NCBI GenBank assembly: GCA_963662175.1
Contig: OY759218.1
Span: 19,062,480-19,126,479 of the forward strand
DNA from: Aradus depressus
Lineage: Eukaryota > Arthropoda > Insecta > Hemiptera > Aradidae
Length of the DNA stretch: 64,000 bases
Direction of reading: 5' to 3'
Shown piece by piece: positions 41,961 through 52,272 of this stretch. Position 1 is the stretch's first letter. Every line of letters begins with the position of its first letter. The notes beneath the pieces were generated by a model that did not search any database, was not told the origin of the DNA, and saw only the letters and a program-made list of their open reading frames with translations. Position numbers and translations under genes: made by a program.

Positions 41961-42639
41961 CAGTAGAACCTCTTTAAGTCGAACCTCGATAAGTCGAAAA
42001 ACTCCAAAACTCGAAAAAAGGTTTTGTTCCTTTCCCTTCAAGCCACAAAACCTCCATTACTCGAAATGTCAACCCTCTATTAGTCGAAATATTCAGTGAG
42101 TCCCTACAAGCCATTTTGGTACATATTTTCCCTCTATAACTCGAAAAAATAAATTGGACCTCTGTATCTCGAACATAGCAATGTTTTATTTTACAACCTT
42201 TACAACTCGATTATTTGAAACTTATTACCTCTATAGCTCGAAGAAAAATAAGGTACCGACTTTAAGAATTTGCCGACAATGTACACCATTGTTTCTTAGA
42301 AAACAATTTAGGAGTATACAATAAATAGGATTACCAATTATGTAAAGCAAAAAAAAATTACTGACTTTTTTTTAATGCCTACATATATGTACTATGTATT
42401 TTTCATTTTAAGGATGTTTTGAAATAATGTTGATTTATAATAAATATAAATATGTTTGTTACCTCTGTAATTTGAATTTTTATTTATTTCACCTCTCTAT
42501 CTCAAAATTAGTTAGAATGAATCCTAACCTCTACAAGTCGAATCAAAATCCGCCTGTCGAAATCCTCCATAAGTCGAAAACTCTATAAATCGAATTTTTT
42601 GGCGTCTCCCTTGATGTTCGACTTATAGAGGTTCTACTG
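41961..42639. mobile_element. Tigger/pogo-like MITE with internal motif array
   Basis: 679 bp with ends CAGTAGAACCTCTTTAAGTC and, reversed, CAGTAGAACCTCTATAAGTC. The left end is preceded by TA. About a dozen internal blocks resemble the TIR (CCTCTATAASTCGAA), spaced 20-60 bp through the left half and again near the right end. No transposase ORF. Confidence 0.8.
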
Positions 42640-42685
42640 GATAAGAAAAAAAAAATAATAAAACTATGTTGATTAAAAAGTATAG

Positions 42686-42715
42686 ATACTGAAGATGGGC
42701 GCCCGAAACGTCTAT
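42686..42715 (+). ncRNA. Minimal hammerhead ribozyme variant
   Basis: Stem I AUA/UAU, CUGAAGA, extra U, stem II from GGGCGCCC (GG/CC around GCGC, or fully self-complementary), GAA, loopless ACGU, C17. The downstream 'tatgaaatagaagttttt' is shared with the arms of the inverted repeat at 20418-20917. Confidence 0.55.
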
Positions 42716-42811
42716 GAAATAGAAGTTTTTAATAAACTGACAAAGACAACCAAAATATAGAACTTTGACAAGAATTCGAGGTTCTGTCGTTTAAATGAAA
42801 ATTCAATATTT

Positions 42812-42852
42812 GGCCAACGTTTCGGAAACTATTTATTTCCTTCTTCAGGGCC
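42812..42852 (-). ncRNA. Hammerhead ribozyme variant, left arm of copy 2
   Basis: Stem I GGCC/GGCC, CUGAAGA, extra A, stem II GGAAA/UUUCC with the UAAAUAG loop, GAA, ACGU, U17. Compared with 5245-5285, one stem II pair has changed from A-U to G-C through matching changes on both strands. Confidence 0.8.
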
Positions 42853-43536
42853 TTATAATGACTTGAGTAGATGTGTGGTGAAGGTGTTGAGAGTTTGTGT
42901 CCAGTATAGAGCTATGGTGTTCACTGGTGGTCAAACTACAAGCCTTCTTCCACGGCTAGGTATAACAGCCAAATTTGTGATTAGCATTTCTTTAAAAGTA
43001 AACACAATATGCTAATAATTTACTTTGTCATAAAAGATTTTTACTTTCCTAGCTATACGAAGTATAGGGTAAGTTATGTAATCGTAAAAATTCGATGTGA
43101 AGTTTTCAACGGAATTTCATGTTTTCCGACGTCTATTTCCAAAAATGAAAAAAATAAAATGTGTTAAAGGTACTTTTATTCCAAGGTCGCTCCGTTTGTA
43201 AGATACAAGTCGAAAACCGTCTTAAAAAAAGTTTTGAACCCCATTTTATTTTATGCGTTTACTTGATCTATGCGAAAACGGTTAATCCTATCTAACCCAA
43301 AATGTTTCTAATTTCCGAACGCTATTGTGTCCTTGAGATAGGATCAATAAAACCAAAGTTTTAGCGTCCCAAAGCATGTAAAATACATTTCCATACGAAA
43401 TATTTCAAAGTAATATTCGAATTGTAACGCATAGAAACGAATTTTAAAGTACCTTTTTATTTTTTTTTTCTAATGGTGATCACCATAGCTCTATATTGGA
43501 CACAAACTTCACCATATACATCCACTCAAGTCATTA

Positions 43537-43577
43537 GGCTCTGAAGAAGGTAACAAATAGTTTTCGAAACGTTGGCC
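43537..43577 (+). ncRNA. Hammerhead ribozyme variant, right arm of copy 2
   Basis: Stem I GGCU/GGCC (one wobble), CUGAAGA, extra A, stem II GGUAA/UUUUC with one mismatch and one wobble, GAA, ACGU, U17. The core is intact and the stems are slightly decayed. Confidence 0.65.
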
Positions 43578-44040
43578 AAATATTGAATTTTCATTTACAC
43601 GACAAAACCTAGAATTTCTTCTACATTGAAAAGAAACTGTCGACTCTATTAATCATTTTGACAAGAATCTTCTTAAACATCGGAAACTCTTATAACATCA
43701 TTTATTTCCTAATGAGAGGGGAACTCCCAAGCCCTCCCCCTTGCCTATGGCTCTGGACAGAACGATGTTGCAGGCTGATTCTTATTTCAGGAAAACGAAC
43801 CAATTTTACATTTCAATTCACTGCATGAAACCACAAATTGAAAAGCCATCTAATGTTTTCTTTCCATTAGAACATTTGTTTTTCTTTTCACCAATAAATT
43901 GGTTTGCTCCACAGGTTTTGTATCTCCATTATCATCATGGTATCAACATTTATATTTTCAATGATAACAATTCCCTTCCGTGAAATTATTCAAGAGACAA
44001 TTCATTTCCGTTGTTCGTTTTGAAGTCTTATTGAATTATA

Positions 44041-44419
44041 TGACGGGGTTAGAATCAAAGTGGTCTAAGTGACATTTTTAAAACTTTGAAGAAACTGTGC
44101 ATTAAGTTCTTAACTGATTTAAAAAATCTATAATTTATCGAAACCGGAAATATTTTGTCTTCTGCTTTTATGGTGAAAGTTGCTGTTAGCAAACCATAAA
44201 ATTGAATACAAATCTTAATTTTAAGGTCACTATTGATATATTTAAGTTACTTGTTCATGTCACCAAAATGGAATAAGTGATTTGGCACTAGATCTCAGCA
44301 CTGGCTAGGATTTCACTTGTACAACTTTTTTCCTGAACTATCGTTTTTGTACCCGATTATGCACTTAAAAAAAAAATTTTAAAAATGTCACTTGGACCAT
44401 TTTGATTCTAACCCTGTCA
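44041..44419 (+). mobile_element. MITE with 40-bp TIRs, copy 1
   Basis: Starts TGACGGGGTTAGAATCAAAG and ends, reversed, TGACAGGGTTAGAATCAAAA, with TIRs extending through 'ggtc-aagtgacattttt'. TA lies directly outside both ends. The interior matches 56478-56791 in reverse orientation. No ORF. Confidence 0.85.
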
Positions 44420-44609
44420 TATGTTTTGTTGTCGCTGGCGTCAAACTAAAGCCTTCTTCCAGGGCTAGGTATAACAGCGAAATTTATTATTAGCATTTCT
44501 TTAAAAGCAATATTTACCTTTTTATTATTTTTTTCTTTCGAAGGATAAAATGATTATAACAGAACTTTCTGATACCAAGTCACACTCAGAATTATGCTGA
44601 GACTAATAT
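44420..44609. repeat. Short dispersed repeat shared with 42935-43015
   Basis: 'gtcaaactaaagccttcttc' and 'ggctaggtataacagcgaaa' recur inside the fold-back element at 42776-43656. Confidence 0.6.
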
Positions 44610-44749
44610 GGACTTGAAAAATAAAATAAAACTTGTTTATTTGATATATTGTCTAATTTCACTAACTATATACATATACATGGTTAGCTATATACATATA
44701 AATTAGACAATATATCAAATAAACAAGTTTTATTTTATTTTTCAAGTCC
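44610..44749. repeat. Perfect 50-bp inverted repeat
   Basis: Arms 44610-44659 and 44700-44749 are exact inverted copies around a 40-bp centre. The centre and left arm ('gtctaatttcactaactata') match, in reverse, the sequence that follows the GUAC-type hammerheads at 12192 and 21079. Confidence 0.9.
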
Positions 44750-45604
44750 ATTTGAATTATTTCACAATATCTCTGCAATAATGTCAGTTTTCATTGAGAC
44801 TAATATACTCAACGAAATTGATTTTGTGGGTGGAGGATTGATTGATCTAAAAAGGCGTGGTTGATTTATTTGAAAGTCCTGTAATTTTAATTATACTTAT
44901 GAAAAAAATTGTTTTTTACATTTGCTGAGTATATATAAATGTTTGCGATTGTGTCATTGTTCTCCCGGAAAATATATTCTCAATATCTGATAATATTATG
45001 AATTGTATGGACATTTATGAATTCATAAAATGTTGTGTTACATGAGGAGTCGGGTTTTGAGCGGACATAAAATTAAGTTACATAATTTATAGACCCTAAG
45101 CAACAAAGAGAAAATTTTCTAGAACCATAATTACCCAAAATTAATTTTACTTTTAAGAGGAGAAAACTTAAGGAGGAAGTACTTAGCTTTGATTTCAAAA
45201 ATGTGTACGCTTGTGGAAAACCAAATCTTGTGTATCAAAATGGCGTCAGGGAGGATATTATCAAGTACCCCGGCCGCCTTTTTGACTCCCGGCCCTTTCC
45301 CTTTGTAATTATTTATTAAAATATTTTCAGAAGGGACGATCGCCCTAAGGGCTCGTACCCTCATGAAAAACCTATTTTTAGAGTCTTTGTGTTCTGAAAC
45401 TATTTAACCCTTAAAATTATTAACATTTTTTGAGGTCTTGAGGAAGCCAGGTCCTCCTGCATTCTTGTCAGGACAGCCTTTGAGTCCCCCTATTTCCTTT
45501 CCATCCACAAACCTTTCAAAAAAGGGCTTAAACTTTTTTTTATATACATATTATTTTTTTAATACTTAACCAAAAAAATTTGGTTTAGAGAAAAAAAAAA
45601 AAAA
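44750..45604. other. No gene recognised
   Basis: A 77-codon minus ORF (45131-45364) has no motif. Nothing else is supported. Confidence 0.35.
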
Positions 45605-46625
45605 AGTCTTCGTTGATGTATTCACCTAGCACAAATTAATCCTCTATTCGGTATTCGCTCTACCTCCAACATCAATCGACATTGGTTGAAAATGAATAAT
45701 TGACTTATTCAGATACTTCTGAATCCTCATTCTAAATTTCGTATCGATACATTCATTACATCGGCAGATATTAGAGTTTTTGATTTGGCCCCCTTCTCTG
45801 GCCTCTCTCCCTTCCCTTCTGCTCATTTAGCTGAAAATTGAAAGGTGTCGTCCTTTATGGGATTTTCAATTTACGTATTGAAGCCCCCAAAATAACAATC
45901 TATAAAACAGTCCTGAGACCGGTCGTCACATATGCGAGTGAAACCTGGGTCCTGACTAGGAGGGACGAAGTCTTACTCAATACGTGGGAGAGGAAGGTAT
46001 TGAGAAAGATATACGGCCCTACTCCAGAGGGGGATAGATGGAGGATACGGACCAATGGGGAGCTGAAGGACCTGTACAAGAGCCCGGACCTGGTGGCCTT
46101 AGTGAAGCAGGGACGGCTGTGATGGCTGGGGCATTTACAGAGAATGCAACCAGACAGATTGCCGAGGAGGATACTGGAGGGACACCCGGGAGGACAAAGA
46201 AGAAGAGGTAGACCCCGCTTACGTTGGCTGGAGGACGACCTCAGAACGATTGGTGTGAGAAGATGGAGACGGGAGGCCGAGGATAGAGAAGAATGGCGGA
46301 AGATTGTTGCGGAGGCCCAGGTTCTACAAGGACCGTAGCGCCAGGGAAAGTAAAGTAAGTATTTAAGCCCCCTCCCCTAATCCCCTTCTTCTCTTTAGCC
46401 GATTTGACTGAAAATTAATAGGTGTTATCATTATGAGGTTCTGGAGACACATATAAAATTTCATATCGATATATTCATTCTATCGGGAGTTATTGTTTTA
46501 ACAGACAAATAGTAATTTTTTTTTCATTAGTTCGGAAAACATGAAATTCCTGTGAAAACTCAACATCGAATTTCTGAACGATTTCATAACTTGCTCTATA
46601 CCTGGTATAGCTGAGTAAGTAAAAC
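45605..46625 (+). repeat. Family A copy split by a LINE insertion
   Basis: 5' half 45605-45888 ('ttcacctagcacaaattaat' to 'gattttcaatttacgtat'), 3' half 46359-46625 ('ttaagccccctcccctaatc' to the 'tacctggtatagctgagtaa' end). About 60 bp of family A consensus is missing at the junction. Confidence 0.85.
45889..46358 (+). pseudogene. RTE-like LINE ORF2 C-terminal fragment
   Basis: Encodes I-Y-K-T-V-L-R-P-V-V-T-Y-A-S-E-T-W-V-L, then E-R-K-V-L-R-K-I-Y-G-P, a TGA stop at 46120-46122 where related proteins have Arg before W-L-G-H, then L-Q-R-M and G-R-P-R-L-R-W-L-E-D-D-L in the same frame to a stop at 46336-46338. It ends with an AAAGTAAAGTAA tail. Flanks GTATTGAAGCCCCC (45875-45888) and GTATTTAAGCCCCC (46359-46372) look like a 14-bp target duplication with one mismatch. 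It is 5'-truncated, with a single visible stop. Confidence 0.88.
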
Positions 46626-48689
46626 CTTAAAAAATTAGCTGATTATACTGCTAGATACTTATTTTTTCTTCCTCTACGCTCTCTTCTATTTAATAAATGT
46701 ATTGATACATAATTTTTTTACATGCATCCGTCCCGAAACATCGTTGGGATAAAAACACTTCCGAAGAGTTTTTTTTGAAAAATAGTTATCTTAATTTTTA
46801 TTAAATTGAAAAATGTGTCACTTATTATAAACGTATCATGTATTAATTTTGTTTATGTACTCATATATTTTTAAGTATTTATTTGTTCAGTTTTTATTAA
46901 TTTCATTTTACTTTTTTTCATAGTTTTGTTATTACTACTAATCGTGTGTTAGACTGAAGTAGTTATAAATCTAATTTATAAGCTAACTTAACCTATCCTA
47001 TTACCATGTATTGGTTTAACGGAAATAAATTTATTATTATTATTATTATTACTATACTTCGTATAGTTGGGGAAGTAATATAGTTAAGAAAAAGTTTCAA
47101 AGACTTTTAGTTGTGTAATTAGTGGTGAGTTGTAGAGAAGAGTTTGAGAACACAACTCATCCATGAATCCGGGAAACGAAAGCAGTGCCTCCAACTCAAG
47201 TCTAGATGTGTCGAAAGTGGCAGCATCTCCCATTTTGTAAACTTAATAGACATTTCATAAACTCATATTTTTGATATGATTTTAAAATCTCAAATCTGGG
47301 CAAATGCACATGAATTTTTATTGTTTTCATAATAATATTTATTTCCGTTATTAACCATATCTTGTACCGGATTCATGAATACAAGACTTTCTTATGCGAA
47401 ATATACAAGACCAATTCACCGATTTACCTCTGGTCCATCCCTTCCCTTGAGACGATTCAGTAGAAAAATAATTGATGCCGTCCTTATGGGGATACACATA
47501 TGAAATTTCATATCGATACATTCATTTTATAAGGAGTCATCGTGTTCACAGAACACAGACCCTTTTCTTCTTATTTTTGGAAGTTATGGAGGTCGGAAAA
47601 CTTGAAACCCCGCAAACAATTTCTGACCGAATACATAACTTCTTCTATATTTCGTATAATAATAATAATAATAATATTTATTTCCGTGAAACCATACATG
47701 GAAATAAGATTCGTCTTAATAATATACCTATACATTAAGATAGCTTATAAATTAGATACATAAACAGATATATGGTATACTCTTAGAGTCTGACTCATAT
47801 GAATTAGAATTATCAATGCAACAAAAAAATTGAAAATATGAGTACAAAAATAATACCTATAAATAGAGTAAATATTTTTTTAAAATTTGATTAAAATTAA
47901 GATAATTTTTCGTGTCCTTTTTTCACGATATTTCTGGACATTCTTCAGTTCACAATGTGCGAAATATAGAAAAGTAGAAAAGAGAAAGAAAACAAAATAA
48001 CAATTATATACTATAAATATATGAATAAATAAATCAAAAATTTACATATATATATATATATATATATACATATTTAGTCCTCGTGATCAGGAATGATAGC
48101 AGCAAGTGACCACAAAATGCTGACCCATGGAACTACCTACCTCTTGGAATGTGATATTACTGGTATATCAGTGTTGATATTAGTAGACATTATTACAGCT
48201 TTTTCTAGTCAAAAATTCAGGAATGTAAGAAATCCAGAATTACAAACAGCATTGATATAGTAATTGCACCAAAGCATGCGTTTAAATTTGATAGATACAT
48301 TTTAAATAAAGTGGGAGAAAAAGAGCTGCAACTAAACAATACATCGTAAATATTATCTATCTATTGTATACTATTAGCTATTGTATTGTAATAAACTTCT
48401 ACAATTTAACTTGTTTTATTAATACTAATGTTTTTATCTTTGCCTATTTGCAATTAATTTTCCCATTTATGGGAACTGGAATAACTTTCTTTGACCTCCA
48501 TGACATTTTAGCTTAGAAGCCCCACCAATACATTTCAGTTTAGGGGTCCCAAGCAGATTAAGTCTTTTATCATATCTGCAGTTGTTTAGGTGGAAATCGA
48601 CACATTTGAAGAAATAATCCATGGATGGTCCAACACAATCATAGGTGGCCTTTAATAGTGCCCTTTCGCATCCCTTTTTCATGAGGACT
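46626..48689. other. Mostly unassigned; contains family A and LINE UTR scraps
   Basis: 47410-47655 is a plus-orientation family A 3' half. 46930-47045 and 47655-47765 carry ATT/AAT microsatellites next to pieces resembling the UTR of the LINE at 36848-37463. 48048-48070 is (TA)n. No gene is supported. Confidence 0.5.
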
Positions 48690-49620
48690 TGTAGGGTACA
48701 AGTCTTGTGAGGGCACAAGTCTGGTGAGGGCTACAGTGGAACAGTGTGGGGGGCGCAGGGCAAACAGCATTTGTAGGGTAAAAGTCTGGTGAAGGCTACA
48801 GTAGCACAGTGTGGGGGACGCAGGGCAAACAGCTTTTGTAGGGTAAAAGTCTGGTGAAGGCTACAGTAGCACAGTGTGGGGGGCGCAGGGCAAACAGCTT
48901 TTGTAGGGTAAAAGTCTGGTGAAGGCTACAGTAGCACAGTGTGGGGGGCGCAGGGCAAACAGCATTTGTAGGGTAAAAGTCTGGTGAAGGCTACAGTAGC
49001 ACAGTGTGGGGGGCGCAGGGCAAACAGCATTTGTAGGGTAAAAGTCTAGTGAAGGTTACAGTGGCACAATGTGGGGGATGCAGGGCAAACAGCATTCGTA
49101 GGGTAGGTACAAGTCTCGTGAGGGGTGTAGTGGCACAGTGTGGAGGACGCAGGGCAAACAGCATTTGTAGGGTAAAAGTCTAGTGAAGGTTACAGTGGCA
49201 CAATGTGAGGGACGCAGGGCAAACAGCATTCGTAGGGTAGGTACAAGTCTGGTGAGGGGTGCAGTGGCACAGTGTGGAGGACGCAGGGCAAACAGCAATT
49301 GTAGGGTAAAAGTCTAGTGAAGGTTACAGTGGCACAATGTGAGGGACGCAGGGCAAACAGCATTCGTAGGGTAGGTACAAGTCTGGTGAGGGGGTGCAGT
49401 GGCACAGTGTGGAGGACGCAGGGCAAACAGCAATTGTAGGGTAAAAGTCTGGTGAGGGGTGTAGTGGCACACTGTGGAGGACGCAGGGCAAACATAATTT
49501 GTAAGGTAAAGGTCTGGTGAAGACTACAGTGGCACAGTGTGTGGGACGTAGGGGGCAAACATCATTTGTAGGACACAAGTCTGGTGAGGGCTGTAGTGGC
49601 ACAGTGTGTGGGGGGGACGC
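48690..49620 (+). repeat. Minisatellite, 65-bp and 69-bp units
   Basis: About 14 units containing 'cagggcaaacagcatttgta' and 'gggtaaaagtctggtgaagg'. The first six spacings are exactly 65 bp (48761, 48826, 48891, 48956, 49021, 49086). From there 65- and 69-70-bp units alternate, a two-unit higher-order pattern. The Pro/Cys/Leu-rich ORFs on the minus strand are translated repeats. Confidence 0.95.
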
Positions 49621-49648
49621 ATTTTAAGATATATATATATATATATAT

Positions 49649-50906
49649 TGTAGCATGTCTACCCTATAGATAATGCTCAGAACTGGCGATGTCTATGAGA
49701 GGATCGCGATCGCTAGGAGCAAAGTATGGGTTGTGTGGTGTTGAATAAACGAGAATTGCATTTGGAAGAGAATGCTCGGAACCAATGATGCCTGCGAGAG
49801 AATCGCGATCGCTGGGAGCGGATAATAAAGAATAATAGAGACACAATGGAAAGGAAGCCAAGATAATTGTCTACATCCGGTGTATAAGGAATAAGCAGTA
49901 AAGGTTTTTTTTCTTACTCCAGGTTTTCACACAACTAGAGGCAGATGTTAATTGGTAATATGCGATTGGCTGGAAATAAAATGGGCGGAGTCCGACGACG
50001 AATCAAGTCTCGAGAACTGTCCCCTACCACGGTCGGATATCGGAAGCCACTCCCCGTTTTACTCATTCTTCGTTCATATCTTGGTGGATCACCACGTTCC
50101 TCTCTTTGTAGAGCCTAGTTTCAGTATGTGAAAGTACTTTCTTCGCTCATGTCTTGGCTGGTCACCACGTTCTTTTTATATTGTACAGTTGAGTTTAAAT
50201 ATGTGAATTAACTTTCTTCGTTCATGTCTTGGCTGGTCACCACGTTCTTTTTATATTGTACAGTTGAGTTTAAATATGTCAATTGAGTTTTCTTTGCTCA
50301 TGTCTTGGTGGATCACCACGTATCTTTTCTATAAGTAAAGTTTAGTTTGAATATGTGAATTAGTTGTAGAGACACACTTTGATTTTGGATGGTGCAAAGT
50401 CAGTGGGGGTGTAACTTCTGGTGTGCCCTCGAAACTACGCAGATCTTCAGGGACTATGTGAATAGACGATTTCTACGGGAAGTCCAGAAAGGGTGATCAC
50501 GCCGTCATTCGCCATGGATATCGTATCGAGGTACCTCGTAATTAAGTTATAATTCAGTCCTTCAGACACACGGCCAAATTATATATATTCAATTGTTGTT
50601 TTGTAAATATGTTCTCATTAAAATAAATATGTTAAAGTTATAGGTTTGATTCATTTCATTTCCCCCCCCCACTCATGCTTCTTCTGGTTGACAACAGTAA
50701 TTAATTATTGTTAATTACTGATGTCAACTAACCGTTAGGATCTTGTAACCGTTCTTCCCGTGGGAGTGCTTTCAGCTATTCAGGCATTGTTTAATTAAAG
50801 TCGCGATTTAAATAATTTTCAAATTTAATAATTTTTAGATCTCAATTTTATTTATTTTATTAATTACGTGATTTGCACTCACACAGGGAGGGAAATGGTT
50901 ATTAAT
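49649..50906 (+). repeat. 5' LTR
   Basis: Begins TGTAGCATGTCTACCCTATA and ends ..AATGGTTATTAAT just before the primer-binding site. Contains two imperfect direct repeats of 'gatcgcgatcgct-ggagc' and three of 'catgtcttgg-tg-tcaccacgt'. By eye it differs from the 3' LTR at one base (near 49823, T against A), indicating recent insertion. Confidence 0.95.
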
Positions 50907-50924
50907 TGGCGCCCGAACAGGGAC
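50907..50924 (+). promoter_or_regulatory. Primer-binding site, Lys-tRNA type
   Basis: TGGCGCCCGAACAGGGAC directly follows the LTR. These 18 bases are the known complement of the 3' end of tRNA-Lys used to prime minus-strand synthesis by several retroelements. Confidence 0.92.
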
Positions 50925-51357
50925 TTGATTTGTTTATTAATTATGCCAATTAGTATAATTAATGAACCCCACTAATCGGTCCCTTATTAATTAATTAATT
51001 TTTTTAATTAAAAAAAAAAAAAAAAAAAAAAATTTTTTTTTTTTTGCTTTTTAACGTAGATTCCAGCCTATTAGGCCACAATGTTATATTTTCACTTAAA
51101 GTCGGTATTTATAATCAAAACTGAAGAAGGATGGGTGAGGGTAGGGACAATGAATGACATCATTTATTGAAATAATTTTATTTTTTTTGTTTTTGATTTT
51201 TTTTTTTTTTCTTATGTAGATTTAGTAGGCATTTATTTTACATATTATAACTATTGTGGTATTGTGATGCCATCTGACAGGTCACCATAGAAATTAGGTT
51301 AGCACCAGACCTCCCGTATAATTCATTTAATTGTTTTGATATATATTTCTTATCAGA
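50925..51357 (+). other. Leader between primer site and ORF
   Basis: AT-rich with a long A-run followed by a T-run near 51010-51045 that can fold on itself. No ORF. Confidence 0.7.
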
Positions 51358-52272
51358 ATGGAAGGGAAAGGGAAGTCGGACTTAGAGCCGATACAGACAC
51401 GGTCTAGGAAAACTATCCGTACGCCCCCGGAGTCCCCGGTAGAAAATCCTAAATTTGACCTAGAGGCGATGTTTAAGGCCATGCAGGAACAGATAGGACA
51501 GCAGGGAAAGGCCATGCAGGAACAGATTTCGGGACTAGGACAACAGGGAAAGGCCATGCAGGAACAGATTTCGGGACTAGGACAACAGGGAAAGGCCATG
51601 CAGGAACAGATAGGACAGCAGACTTCGGAGATAAAGGAACAAATTTCGGCAATGGCAAATAATATCGAATCCATTAAACGTAATATGGGTACCGTACAAT
51701 CTGAATCTAGGCAGGACAATTCAGAAGAGAGATATGATAAGCCTATTTCTAAAGTTAGGGACATGGTAGGTGTCAGTTATCATGAAGTTACAGGTGGGAT
51801 CGTGTCAGAAACACAGCATCTAGATAAGGAGGTCGAAGAAATAAATTCGAACCAAAATATTATTAGTACCGATTGTGAGAAGAGATTCGCCGATATCTCG
51901 AAGAGAATAGATACTGTTTCGGGTCAAACTCAGATCTCAACCCCAAAACAAGATGACCGAATGACATTTACCGTACCCGAAGGACATAGGAATTGGCCTA
52001 CGAACCAGACTTTTGCTCGCGAACAGCCTAGCAATGTCACCTTCCAAGATGTCTACGTGAAAAATTACGAACGTGGTGAGGTGGCGTTACGTAATAGCGT
52101 TTTGGATTTGCCCAACCATTTTGTATTTAAATTCTTACTATTCTGGGAAGGACCTTACCAGATTTTAGACAAGGAAAGTCCTCAAATTTTTATTTTAGGA
52201 AATCTCGGCAGCGACGTAGCGGAAGGAGGAATCTTTTATATGACATCACAGAAGCCGTATATTAGCGGATAA
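51358..52272 (+). CDS. Gag N-terminal / integrase C-terminal fusion protein
   Basis: A 304-residue ORF in the correct place for gag, ATG at 51358. Residues 1-35 are basic and Pro-rich. Residues 38-100 are four near-identical copies of G-Q-Q-G-K-A-M-Q-E-Q-I(-S-G-L), predicted coiled coil, then a hydrophilic stretch to about 215. No CCHC knuckle is seen. From about residue 225 the style changes: R-G-E-V-A-L-R-N and K-F-L-L-F-W-E-G-P-Y-Q-I-L, matching the region near the integrase C-terminus of gypsy-like elements (L-x-R..K-F-x-x-W-x-G-P-Y-x-I). The simplest reading is an in-frame deletion removing most of gag-pol. The open frame and identical LTRs suggest it was mobilised in this form. Function is inferred. 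Confidence 0.75.
   Translation: MEGKGKSDLEPIQTRSRKTIRTPPESPVENPKFDLEAMFKAMQEQIGQQGKAMQEQISGLGQQGKAMQEQISGLGQQGKAMQEQIGQQTSEIKEQISAMANNIESIKRNMGTVQSESRQDNSEERYDKPISKVRDMVGVSYHEVTGGIVSETQHLDKEVEEINSNQNIISTDCEKRFADISKRIDTVSGQTQISTPKQDDRMTFTVPEGHRNWPTNQTFAREQPSNVTFQDVYVKNYERGEVALRNSVLDLPNHFVFKFLLFWEGPYQILDKESPQIFILGNLGSDVAEGGIFYMTSQKPYISG

Larger units (their letters stand above)
42776..43656 (+). mobile_element. Fold-back retroelement remnant with two hammerhead motifs, copy 2
   Basis: 881 bp flanked by the 12-bp duplication TTTGACAAGAAT (42764-42775 and 43657-43668). Its right terminus GTCGACTCTATTAATCAT matches copy 1 at 5194-5497. The left arm begins about 45 bp inside the end of the right arm, so the inverted copy is truncated. 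Arms of about 150 bp enclose a family A piece (43036-43160) and a family B piece (43160-43450). Both arms carry hammerheads in outward orientation. Confidence 0.8.

Noticed and set aside
48690..49620. CRISPR array, or genes encoding Pro/Cys-rich repeat proteins (49056-49602, minus)
   Set aside because: Units are contiguous 65-69-bp repeats without unique spacers, and the ORFs are simply translated minisatellite in a eukaryotic context.
49664..49861. 65-codon ORF present twice (also 54056-54253)
   Set aside because: It lies inside the LTR and is duplicated only because the LTR is. No coding signal beyond an open frame.
50907..50924. Retroviral origin because the primer site equals the Lys-tRNA site used by lentiviruses
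   Set aside because: The Lys-tRNA 3' end is highly conserved and is used by several LTR retroelement groups. No env or virus-like genes are present and the structure is that of a gypsy-type derivative.
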